Position numbers and translations under genes: made by a program
Part shown: one piece after another, positions 10,936 to 21,169 of the stretch
Position numbering within the stretch: the stretch's first letter is position 1
Layout: each line of letters starts with the position of its first letter
NCBI GenBank assembly: GCA_024305745.1
Contig: JAHRBS010000002.1
Location: 124,001-188,000 of the forward strand
DNA length: 64,000 nucleotides
Origin: Polyporus tsugae
Taxonomy: Eukaryota > Basidiomycota > Agaricomycetes > Polyporales > Polyporaceae
Direction: 5' to 3'
The notes under the pieces: model-generated
What the model was told of the DNA's origin: nothing
Seen by the model: the letters and a program-made list of their open reading frames with translations, nothing else
The model's database searches: none

Positions 10936-12631
10936 ATGACCTTGCTTTCACTCAGCGACGACGTCCTCCTCCTCATCTTCTCGCTTTTGCGCGGGCAGGA
11001 GGCTCTGCCTGCCTGTCTGACATGTAAACGGGCGTATCGTCTGGCTATTGCCCGGGTCGCTTCGTTGGCGTCCTGCCAGTGTTTTGCCCACCTCCGCTGG
11101 CTCTGCAAATACTACCTCTCATCCGATCCATTCACTGGCGTCACTCGAGCGAAATACCTGGAGGACTTGATCATCCATGCCACCACGTTTCAGCGAGAGC
11201 TCAACGGAGCAGAGCCCTCCCCAGCCCAGCTCATCGGCGACCTGTTGGTCCATGCACAGAATATTCGCCGACTCGCTCTGGACCGCTTCCATCCTCTGGT
11301 GAAAACCGAGGCAAGGATCTCCCTCGCATTCTCCTCCATGCATCGGCTTGCACAGATCCGATTTTCGAAGGTCGCTGATGGCAGTCTCAACGTGCTACAA
11401 CGCATTGGGAATCCAAAACGGCTGACGCTTGCATACCTCGTCTACGAAAATGACTTGCGTGACGGGTGCAGGTCTCTACCCCCCCTTCTGGCAGCACTCG
11501 CCTCGTTTCCTAACCTCCACACCGTCATGCTATGGAAGTTCAAGCCGTGGGATCCCGAGGACTCTGCGCCTCTTCCACCCGTCCCTTCCGTCCGCTATCT
11601 TCTTCTATCGCAGGCATCTGTCCAAGCACTCGACATGGTCGAACGCTGCCCAAATCTCTCCACTCTGGTTTTCTCTGTAGACGTCGACATCGCTGACGAC
11701 ACTACCAATGCCGGTCTGAGCTGGCGTCCACTTCGTCGCGTCATGCTCGCGAGCCCGCGAGAGGGGACGTGGGTGAGGGATCACCTGAGCACGGTGAGCC
11801 TCCTTCAAGTGTCGGGCAAGCTGGGGCTCTCATGGGACCCAGAGGTCTCGAGTTTCCTCGATCTCCTTCGCATCGCATCCCCCATCGGTCTCTATTTCGG
11901 TTTCTATGTAACCAGGTGGGGATGGTCATCGATATTCTGGAAGGAATTCCCATCTGCTGTGCCGAGGCTGCGTTCCCTGGAGCTCAGGTTGGATTGGTGG
12001 TCCGGAGAGGACAATGACCGGATGGTGCGTTCTCGAATTCCCTGGCGCTACGGCATTGCCTAACCTTCAACAGACTTGTCAGCTCCTCGACATGCTCAGC
12101 AACATCCCGCTGTCAGTGCTGAAGATTCTTGTTCCCCCGACGCCTTCGCCGTCCCGCAAAATGAGCGCCGACTACTATAGGAGATCGCTGGTTGAAGCAA
12201 AGGTGGAGGAGAAGGAGCGCATCCTAGCGATGGCCGCGCTACCGCGACTCCTCGTCGACGCGATCCCCTCACTTTGCTATCTCTCCGTCGCGGACATGGC
12301 GCCGAACACTGTCCTCACAGATGATACCCCAGATGGCTCAGACACTGGTGATAGTTCGGACGACTCCGATGATTCAGAGAGCGGTGCCCGACCGGACGGG
12401 TGGGACGACCTCCGCGAAATTGGCCGTATTGGGAAGCAGATGTGGTGGAAGATCGTCGAGGAAGACGGGCAAAGGGTGATGGTAGAGATATCGGAGGATG
12501 AGGGAGAGCGTGCGAAACGCGAGGCGGAGCTTCAAGATGACGAGGAAATGCTGCGGATCGAAGGCGAGTGCGTCCCATCTCCCCTCTTTGCGTGCAGGAT
12601 GCTGACGGTCAAAGCAGAAGCTGTGCCATAG
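10936..12631 (+). CDS. F-box protein, tandem copy 1
   Basis: Exon 1 is 10936-12024 and exon 2 starts at 12074 after a 49-bp intron. An F-box-like motif opens the protein (LSLSDDVLLLIFSLL, then CLTCKRAYRLAIARV). It is followed by irregular leucine-rich segments typical of Agaricomycete F-box proteins (SFPNLHTVMLWKF, LPPVPSVRYLLLSQ). F-box proteins dock on SKP1 in SCF ubiquitin ligases; the target is unknown. The C-terminus has an acidic DSSDDSDDSES stretch and a conserved KQMWWKIVEEDGQRVMVEIS shared with copy 2. The end is ambiguous. Unspliced, the frame runs to TAG at 12629 (548 aa). A GC-AG intron at 12564-12617, at the same place as a GT-AG intron in copy 2, gives 530 aa ending EEAVP. No disabling mutation is seen. 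Confidence 0.8.
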
Positions 12632-12879
12632 CTTTCCCTGTAGTCGTTAGTCCGCAAGTAATGCGAGGTTGGGTTAGATGTCCTGCAACTTGCAATGTGC
12701 TTCCGCGGGCACAGTTGCGACCGATCTCTCTTCCTCCGGTACCGTATGTCATCATTCTACATGGCAGCATGCTTCCCGAAATTGGTGATTGAATCGTTGT
12801 GGCGCGCAGGTGCGCTAAGTTCTTCCATCTCCCTCTTCGCCCGCACTTACTCATCCTCCCATATCCTCTTAGGATCCTG
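12632..12879. other. Spacer after F-box copy 1
   Basis: No gene is recognised. It separates the F-box gene from the HET-like tail remnant. Confidence 0.3.
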
Positions 12880-13275
12880 CTAGTATGGTGGCATATGGGA
12901 TATCGGCTTGTGGAGCAGCTCTTGACAAGCGACTACCGTGATACGGAATGCGAGGATTTGGCTGTCGCACACGAAGTGCGCATTCCTGGTGAGCGTCATT
13001 GGCCAAACCGTATTGATTCTGGCAAAAGCTGCTGATGTGCCTCATATGCGTGACACCTACAGGAGCGTAGACGCGCCAGCAGGGATCCGCTTCGAGATGG
13101 AGAACGGAAGGTACAGCACGAGGTCCTCGAGCTGATCAAACGTGGATTTCCGGACACGCTTGTGCCCATGCTCGCCCTCTCGGTCGACGGCCAGCTGGAG
13201 TCGTTTAGCTGGAGTAGTGCGATCGCCCATGCAGGCTGCCTGCATCTAGGACTAATCAGGATAACGTTGGCGTGA
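12880..13275 (+). pseudogene. Remnant of the 3' end of a HET-type gene
   Basis: The last part (13063-13275), after a plausible acceptor at ..CTACAG, reads RDGERKVQHEVLELIKRG and then LVPMLALSVDGQLESFSW. This matches the last exon of the HET pseudogene at 18533-18689 (GDREVQ then LVPMLALSIDDEEE) in protein and in the DNA around ATCCGCTTCG. The preceding exon-like stretch ends HEVR before a GTGAGC donor, as the HET copy has QEVRKF before GTGAGT. No HET domain remains upstream, so this is a truncated duplicate. It lies directly after F-box copy 1, just as the fuller HET gene lies after F-box copy 2. Confidence 0.5.
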
Positions 13276-13555
13276 GACGGTAGTAACAAGTGAGCATCCG
13301 GGTACTGATTAGTAGTATTTTGAGTAGTACGCATTTTGATCAAATACTACCTTCGATCAAACACTACCGTCCTACCTTGAACAGATCCACCCGACCTCTG
13401 CAGTTGCCTCGCATCTATCTCAGGTCAGCAGGATAAGTTAAGGGTCACCGAACGATATTACATCATGAATCATTCGTGATACTACTTTCAAAGGGCCAGC
13501 CACGCACGGCCGGCCCGGCACAGATCGTTGCTTTCGAGTGTGCATCGCCACCAAG

Positions 13556-15388
13556 ATGACCTTGCTTTCGCTCAACGACGACGTCCTCCTCCTCATCTTC
13601 TCCCTCTTGCACGGGCACGACGCTCTACACGCATGTCTGACCTGTAAAAGGGCATATCCTCTGGCCATCGCTCGGGTCGCTTCATCAGTTCAATGTTGGG
13701 CTCCTGTCCGACTTCGCCAACTCTGCGATTACTACCTCTCATCCGATCCATTTACTGGAGCTGCGCGAGCGAGGTATCTGGAGAATTTGACAATCCACGC
13801 TCCTACATTTGAGCCAGAACGTTCTGCGTCTGATTCTCAGGATCTGAACCTGGATCATGTTGATGACCTGGATCTCGAGTTCGACGTCTTAGTCGGGACA
13901 GACTTCTCCCAGGCCCATCTCATCGGAGAGCTCTTGATCCACACGCAGAACATCCACGAGCTCTCTCTGGACCGGTTTCACCCTTTGGTGAGAACAGAGC
14001 CCAAGATCGCCCTCGCCTTCTCCGCTATGCATCAACTCGGGCACATCCGACTGGCGATGGTCGGCGACGGCACTCTCGACACGTTGCACTCTCTACGGAA
14101 TCCAAAACGCCTAACTCTTTCGTACCACACCTATGACGATGACCCGCTTGACGAGCCCAAGACTCTACCCCCACTTCTGACGGCGCTCGCCTCGTTTCCC
14201 AACCTCCACACTGTCAAACTCTGGAATTTCACGCCGCCACATCCTGACGACTCTACCACCCTTCCTCCCCTCCCATCCGTCCGGTATCTTCGTCTATCCC
14301 AATCATCCGTCTCCGCGCTCGAAATGGTTCAACTCTGCCCGAACCTGTCTACTCTAGTGTTCTCCATAGACAGCGACGCCGGCGACGTGGTTGCCAGCTA
14401 TGGTCCTCGCTGGCATCCCCTCCGCCGCCTCATGCTGGCTGCCCCCGAAGTCGGCGTGTGCGTGGTCGATCGCGTGAACATGGTCCGCGTCCTCCACGTA
14501 TCAGGCACGCTGGAGCTCAACGGGTTCACCCCTCGCGTGGACGGAGACGACGTTTCACAATTCCTCGAGCTCCTGCGCGTCGCGTCGCCGGTCGGCCTCT
14601 ATGCCGCTCTACGCGTGGAGATGGATGGGTTTTCGTCCACGTTCTGGAAGGACATCCCGTCTTCGGCCCCACGACTACGTTCCCTGGAGATCAAACTACT
14701 TTACAGCACATTGCAATCCGGAGAGGACGACAACTGGCTGGTGCGCCGTCTACAGTAATCTCCTCGCGCCGCGATACCCGCTAACTGTAACTATAACTTC
14801 AAACAGGCGTCTCACCTCGTTAACGCGCTCGGGAATATCCCCCGGTTATTAGTGCTGAAGATCCTCGTCCCCCCGACGCCTGAGCCACTCCACGCGTTCT
14901 ACTCCTGGGAAGGGGACTCCGACGTCGATAATATACAAGCACAAGCCGAGGCCAAGGCGCGGGAGATCGCGCGCGTATGCGCTCTAGCTGCGTTACCGCG
15001 CCCCCTCGTCGACGCGATCCCCTCGCTTCGCTATCTCTCCGTCGCGGACATGGCGCTGAACCCCGCCCTCGAAAAGGACGCTCCGGAATGGGTGAGCGAT
15101 GCCGCCTCGAGCCGCGCGGAGGACGGCGTCGTGTACGAGTGGGACGAGCTGCGCGAGGTCGACGCTATCCGAAAGCAGATGTGGTGGAAGATCGCCGAAG
15201 AAGACGGGCGGAGGATAATGGTGGAGATATCGGAGGATGAGGGAGAACGCGCACAGCGCATGGTGGAAGATGGCGATTTCGAAGACGTTTCCCAGATTGA
15301 AGGTAATCACGTTCTGGTCTCTCCCCCCCTCAAGTATAGCATGCTGATGATACATCAAGCAGAGGCCCTTGCGTCCTTGTATCTGTAG
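13556..15388 (+). CDS. F-box protein, tandem copy 2
   Basis: Exons 13556-14740, 14807-15302 and 15363-15388 give 568 aa. The N-terminus repeats the copy 1 F-box almost exactly (LSLNDDVLLLIFSLLHG). Relative to copy 1 there is an extra acidic loop, about residues 90-120 (DLNLDHVDDLDLEFDVL). Leucine-rich segments align one for one (SFPNLHTVKLWNFTPP, LPPLPSVRYLRLSQSS). The shared C-terminal block KQMWWKIAEEDGRRIMVEIS and the ending EEALASLYL support common ancestry and the 60-bp last intron. It is presumably an SCF substrate adaptor; the target is unknown. Divergence is well beyond allelic level, and both copies keep full reading frames, so both may be functional. Confidence 0.8.
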
Positions 15389-16206
15389 TCTCTGGTCTAC
15401 GACTGGTGCAATATTGGGTTAGATGCTGACACGTTATCGGATATCATCTCGGTCGCCTGCTGCCAGCCTGTCTTGGACGTGACCATGGTAGTCCATCTGG
15501 CTACCTCTTTTGTCATTTCCCTCAGCCTTCCTGTCCCTGTCTCGCTTCGCATCTTCACCGACTCTCCGACATTCATAACGTCTGCTTGAGGACGTTCTCA
15601 ATGACCCTTCTCGGGGGTAGTGAATGTCGACACCGCAGCGCGGTGGACTAGACATGTACCCATTTGGTATAGATCCATTGACGAGTTGCGCAAGTGTGGT
15701 GCCTCGTTCCCTCGCCTCGCCTCGTCTAGTATGTATTCTCCCGCATCCTCTTGGGGTCCTGTCGGCCTTGGCAATCAACTCCAGTGAGAGGCGACACACC
15801 ACACGGCCATCTTTGCTCCGGGAAAGGTGTCCGTTGTGGCGTCGTGTGAGAAACCCCGGTGATCTGCAGGCGTACATGCAGGGAAATTCCATCGCAGGGC
15901 TACCTGACCTTCTCCTTTAAAGCTCTTCCGACTTGAACCTTGGACACCTCCGCAAAGCGCGACTCCCAAGTTAAGGTACCGTATCTCATCCGTACCTAAA
16001 CAGCATGATGCTGATTTCTGACATTCAAGATCCATATCCCCAAGCAGCGCTTCCATCTCCTTCTCTATACTCTCGTCCGGGCTTTTGGGAGGTGCGTGAG
16101 CAGGCTTGACCTCGGATTCCCCCTCTCGCTGACCTTGATACTGCAGAAAGAAGCGGCCCTGAGTGACCGAATTCACCGCGTCCTCGGCTCCTTTCAGTAC
16201 CACGCT
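15389..16206. other. Intergenic between F-box copy 2 and HET gene
   Basis: Only unsupported short frames are seen. It presumably contains the HET gene promoter; no clear TATA element was identified. Confidence 0.35.
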
Positions 16207-18689
16207 ATGAGGCTACTGAACACTCGAACGGGAGAGTTCGTCTGGGTAGAAGACCCTCGAAAGGAGACATACGCGATTCTCTCACGTTTGGACCCGGCAG
16301 GAGCAAACGTACCAGGATATCGTCAGGATCCAGGAGGACGTACGACTCGCTCGGATCACCGATCCCACCATTCCTGCTGACGAAGTGCTGCGAAGAGCGT
16401 CGCCGAAAATCAGGAACGCATGCCAGTACGCCCTCTCAGATGGCTTTCATTACATCTGGATAGACGCGCCCTGCATCGACAAGGCCAGCAGTGCGGAGCT
16501 GTCTGAGGCTATCAACTCGATGTACGAGTAGTCCCGCCTCTCGACGGTCTGCTACGCCTTCCTCCACGACGTTGACCATGTCAGCGTCTGGCACTCTCGA
16601 GGATGGACGCTTCAGGAGCTTATTGCCCCTGCCATCGTTGTATTCCTCTCCGGCGACTGGCGCATGATCGGTGGAAAGCATCGTCTCGCGGACGTGATCC
16701 AGGACGTCACGGGGATCGACGCCAGCATTATCCCCGTCGCACGACGAATGTTCTGGGCATCGAAACGCCAAATGACGAGGAAGGAAGACGAGGCGTATTC
16801 CCTGATGGGGATCTTTGGCGTCCACATCCCTACGATATACGGTGAAGGAGCTTTCCTTCGCTTGCAAGAGGAGATCCTCAAGCAGATCCCTGACCAGACC
16901 ATCTTCGTTTGGTACCGAAACGCCCCTGCGTCCGTCCGCGTCGAACCCCGGGATGATACTCACGACTCCCTACTCGCATCGAGTTCTGCTCATTTTGCCT
17001 TATCCGGAGACATCAAAACGATCCCGAAGGCCGTCCTTGCGCGTAAACTGGGAATCTCCGAACTTCCTCCCACGACCTATATCGTCACCTCCGAGGGCAT
17101 ACGAGTCACATTCCCGCTTCGTCACTTCGCGCCTTCTGTCGATATTGGCGTTTTAGCCTGTGAGGATAAGGACGGGAACCAACTTGGCCTCGTGCTCAGA
17201 CAAACCAAGCTAGCGTATGTGCGCAATGTCGGCGCCCCCCTCGATAACGCCGCCTTCGTCAGCCAAAGCTCCCGGGTCATTACGGATCATCCCTCTGTCC
17301 ATGTGTACACTATCCCCGCCCTTTCAGTCGACCAAACTACAGAGCATAAAGCATCGGAGGTCTATGTCGTTTACCGTCGCTCATTGTCCGCGCTGCTGCG
17401 CCCTTTGGCTGCCTTAAATCAACCTTCAACTTCACGGCCGTTCAAACTGGTTTTCTCTCGCCCGATGGATGAAGGGGAGTTGACGTACTGTCAGTACACC
17501 TTCAGAGAGCCCACTCTAGTCGAACCCACCGCAGTCAATGCCTCTGCACTGCCAGTGGCCGATCCCTCCTACCCCGGACCGACATGGGATACACTGTCTT
17601 ACGCTTTGCGTATTTCGGGACCAGACTCCGAATGGACGTTCGAAGCCGAATTCACACGATCGCAGTGCACAGTGAATGAAGCTGACCACTGGTCGTTACT
17701 TGCCGCGAGAACCACTCTTTTGTACCGCGGAACGGAAGTCGCACCTCGGGTAGATACGCCTGAGGAAGAGGGCAGTGCTCCGAAGGATCTCCCAGGTTGC
17801 GTGGACCACTGGGAGAAGCCTCCCGAGTCGTCTTTCCTCCGCAGAAAACATCTCCTGTACAGCGTACCCACCGTCGTGTCGCAACTTCCACCGTTGAGTA
17901 TCGATATCGTTCTACGTCTTCGGCTCCAGGATCCAGGCAGCCATGCATACCCTTCGACCTTCTCCCTGTCAGCCTTCGGCACGTCGTGGTTGGGAGATTC
18001 TCAGATCCCCCCCGCATTGAGGTCCTTTCGGAGTCTTGGCCCGGCATTTCAGAGCCTCAACCTGGTCGTAGAGCCAGCTTCTCCGCTTTGGAAGAACGCC
18101 CCGTCACGCACATCAATTATGGTCAATGTAACCTGCGTGATGCTTTAGACGAGAACTTCCCGGACTCGATGCAGGCGGATGTCCTTGTGCCCGTGGGTCC
18201 AGGACACTTCTGGGGTTTGGGGCCAGCAGGGCCGCTGACCGTACGGCTATCGGTATGTTCTTTACACCCACGCGCTCCCTTCGTAAACCAGCACTAATGG
18301 AAATTGGCAGGTCATGAACCGGCCAGAACATATAGTGCGGATAAACCCGAGCCGCGCTGGAGGGCCCCCCAGGGTTGTTGGGAGACGGCAAGTAGGGGTC
18401 GAGTCTCCAACGAGAGGGATGTTGGCCACCGCCATCGCTCAGGAAGTGCGAAAGTTCTTGGTGAGTGTCTCGGTGGCTGAACCGTTCCGGATGTGGCTTG
18501 AAGCTGATGCGAGCCGTCTGCGCGTCGTTTCCAGGAGCGCGAACGGGTCAGGCTCAAGGCGATCCGCTTCGGTACGGAGACCGGGAGGTACAGCTCGGGG
18601 ATCTCGTGCTGGTCAACGTCGAGCAGCCGTCGTGGGGAGAGCTTGTGCCCATGCTGGCACTCTCGATCGACGACGAGGAGGAGACGTGA
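16207..18689 (+). pseudogene. HET-domain (heterokaryon incompatibility) gene, broken
   Basis: The start MRLLNTRTGEFVWVEDP, YAILSR and then YQDIVRIQEDVRLARI, YIWIDAPCIDKASSAEL, RGWTLQELIAP and EDEAYSLMGIFGVHIPTIYG are the ordered motifs of a fungal HET domain. Such proteins trigger cell death after fusion of incompatible hyphae. Two lesions hit the domain. A frame change near 16302 (the codons for the usual GEQ are short by two bases) shifts from frame 1 to frame 2. A TAG at 16529-16531 sits where relatives have Trp after MYE. Downstream the frame is open to 18148; the best continuation then needs a frame change and introns at about 18253-18310 and 18460-18532 to reach LVPMLALSIDDEEET at 18689. 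The long C-terminal half has no known domain. The gene cannot make a full HET protein as written. Confidence 0.75.
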
Positions 18690-20165
18690 GCTCGAGCGGC
18701 GATCTCATGGTTTCAGCTAGCGTCGTGCAATCGCCGATGGGGTTCCCGAACGTCTGTCCGTCAAACCGAGTGTACTTCGACAGCCTCCACTGTCGACGCG
18801 CGCGGGAGCATAATGTTACGGCGACTACGCACCACTGCCGTCGTATCCTCAGCTCCCTCCTCCACTATCGTGCAGAATTACTAGAGTTACAGTGCAATCT
18901 GTTCCCGCATCATCATCTATGCTCCATCCCTCGCTTTTAGTATCGTTTTGTACTCGCTCTCTTGCATTGTACTCGCTCTCCTGGATTGGGTTCAGACGCT
19001 CGTACTCAACCATTGATGAGTATGATACGCAGCTGAGCGGGACACCGTGCATTTAGCCATCGAGGCCCGGACCGCACGACCTCCGTCCGACAACGTTAAC
19101 TGAGCGCGAGCGCGCATGGCGATCCTCGCTGCTCCGCATATATCTCCTTTCCTTTCCCTTTCCTTTCCTCATCCCCGTTCCCTCCAGCATACCGGAATCA
19201 GTAATTAGAGCAGAGTATATGTAGGTAGAAGCAGTAGATACCTAACGTTGAGCTCGAGTACTACCCACGTGCTGGCATCCTAATACTCAGTATTTCTGTC
19301 ACTGCGCGACTCCAACTCCGACTCTCTTGACCAGCGATTTCCTTTTGGACTTGCGACCTCGTTCCACGGCTCTCGACTCTCATATCTTCGTCACAGTGTT
19401 TCTCCTTGACTTCTACTTTCGACCAAGTACTAGCATTTCCTCATCGCACATCAACCTGATCTGCTCTCGGACATCGGCCGTACCGGGTCCGTTACCCACC
19501 ACAGTCCTTAACCTTCCACCTTCCACCTCCTCTTCCCTCAAACGACACATGGAGAGTGTTCAGGTCTATCGTGATCACCATACCAATCGTAGGAACAGCA
19601 CCCGTCCACAAGAGACGATGACACGCGCGAATATCCGAATATTCATAGATTATATGCATTGTGCATCTATCGAACGGTACTCTACTTTGAACACCACACG
19701 ATATCCGACCTCTGCCATCCCGCAGATCTCGCCAGGAATAAGTAGCCAGCCAGCCAAAGATACACTGCAGACCTCAGCAGCCCCGCCACACGCCGCCGGT
19801 GAGGCCTGTCGCCCGAGGATGTAGCTCGCGGCAGGAAAGAACAATCGAAGGTCCGAGCAAACGGGGAGGGTATTACACACACATAACACATACATTGGTC
19901 GCGCCGGGGAACGCCAGTACCTAGGGACAAGGAGCGGAGGGGATATCGAAGCCACAAAGGACAGACGCGTACGAGGGACGTTTCCGCCGAGCGCTGCGCA
20001 GGTACATGTTTCACGAGGCCCAAGCGATCCGTAAGTAGGCGTGGAGCGAAGGCGGGGTTCCAAATAAACGTCTATGGGAGAGAAAGGAGTGTCCGATCGA
20101 GATGCGAGACGAGAGAGAGAGGGCTCTCCTCTTCTTCGGGCCGACGAACGATGGACGTCCGCAGC
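18690..20165. other. Gene-poor stretch with pyrimidine-rich tract
   Basis: A 165-codon open frame at 19330-19824 has no recognisable motif and the composition of noncoding DNA. A CTTTCC-rich tract lies at about 19146-19172. The last part is probably the 3' UTR side of the hydrophobin gene on the minus strand. Confidence 0.35.
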
Positions 20166-21029
20166 TCAGAGGAAGACTGCCGCCGCGAATAAAAATCACA
20201 GCAGAAAAGGAGTTCCGTTTAGCATGCGGCATGAAGGAGAAAAGGTGGGGAGGGAGGGGGAAGGACGTACTGGGGACGCAGCCGATGGAGATGAGGCCCC
20301 CATTGCTGTTGTTTTCGCAACACACCGTGTGTGCCGAGCTGTGGCGCAGGCACGTCGCACGCGTCAGAATCAGATCCGTCGATTCGATCAAGCCGGACGA
20401 AAGAAAATCGGATGCGATGCGACGAACGAAGACGAACGGATGTGACGGAATATCAACATCCATCCATATGTCCACCCACTTCGAAGTTGGAACCGCGACG
20501 CAGAACAAAGACCCATCACCGTGCAAGAGTCGAAGAACATCACTCACCATGCGTTGCTTCCACCCACACCGATGACCGAGATGGGCGAGCAGGTGAGACC
20601 GACGGCGACGTCGGGTCCGAGGACGATACCAAGAAGGCCGAGGATGAGCTCCGCGATGGGGTTGCTCGCAGTCGTGACCTCGTTGCAGCACTGGACAGGG
20701 CCCGTCGAACACGAGGAAGGCGAGCCCGAGGGCTGGTGCCTCCGTGCCGCTAGAAGGATGCGCACGCGTTAGCATACATCACACACGCACCAGATCCAGA
20801 TCCACACCAACGAGGACCAGGCGAGGCGCAGTATACCGCGTACGAGGGAAAGTGAGCGAGAGGTGGACGTACGTGAGACGGGTGTCGCTCTTTCGCGGTA
20901 GAGCTTGCGGGGGGCCTTGGGCGGGAGGCCGCGCGCCATGCGCTCTGCGTTGGTGCCTGGCGCCGCGGCGGCTGCGACAGTCGCGACGAGGAAGGCGATG
21001 ACAGTCAAAAAGAGCGTGATGGACCTCAT
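20166..21029 (-). CDS. Class I hydrophobin
   Basis: Four exons on the minus strand (21029-20873, 20749-20548, 20338-20271, 20176-20166) give 145 aa. The N-terminus is a secretion signal (MRSITLFLTVIAFLVATVAA). The eight-cysteine hydrophobin pattern is complete: C..CC (CSTGPVQCC), a long hydrophobic loop with LTC, then C, CC (CSAHTVCCENN) and a last C in ISIGC. Spacing fits class I, whose members form insoluble amphipathic films on hyphae and fruit bodies. The last exon is only 11 nt and gives the ending CVPIFL, close to usual family ends; without that splice the frame would add an unrelated tail. Introns of 123, 209 and 94 bp are long for this window. A Pro/Arg-rich spacer (GLPPKAPRKLYRER) precedes the first Cys. 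Only the last intron is uncertain. Confidence 0.88.
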
Positions 21030-21162
21030 GTTTGCTAGGTGGGTATAGGCGGCCGCAAGGGTTGGGGGAAGGGCGTGTCTCGTCCGACGGGGAGGGCGAA
21101 GAGAGGGCGGATGGAGTGCGGGGGAGACGGGGCGGGAGATAACTGAGCTGGAGGGAGGGCGG

Positions 21163-21168
21163 TTATAT
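21163..21168 (-). promoter_or_regulatory. TATA-like box upstream of the hydrophobin
   Basis: On the minus strand GCATATAACC lies about 135 bp before the hydrophobin ATG. Strongly expressed fungal hydrophobin genes usually have a TATA element at such a distance. Confidence 0.4.
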
Positions 21169-21169
21169 G

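Noticed and set aside
19330..19824. 165-codon plus-strand frame
   Set aside because: Low-complexity Ser/Thr/Pro composition, no motif and no conservation visible within the window.
20011..20775. 254-codon minus-strand open frame ending past the hydrophobin
   Set aside because: It includes exon 3 of the hydrophobin in frame but reads through introns; the spliced eight-Cys model explains it better.
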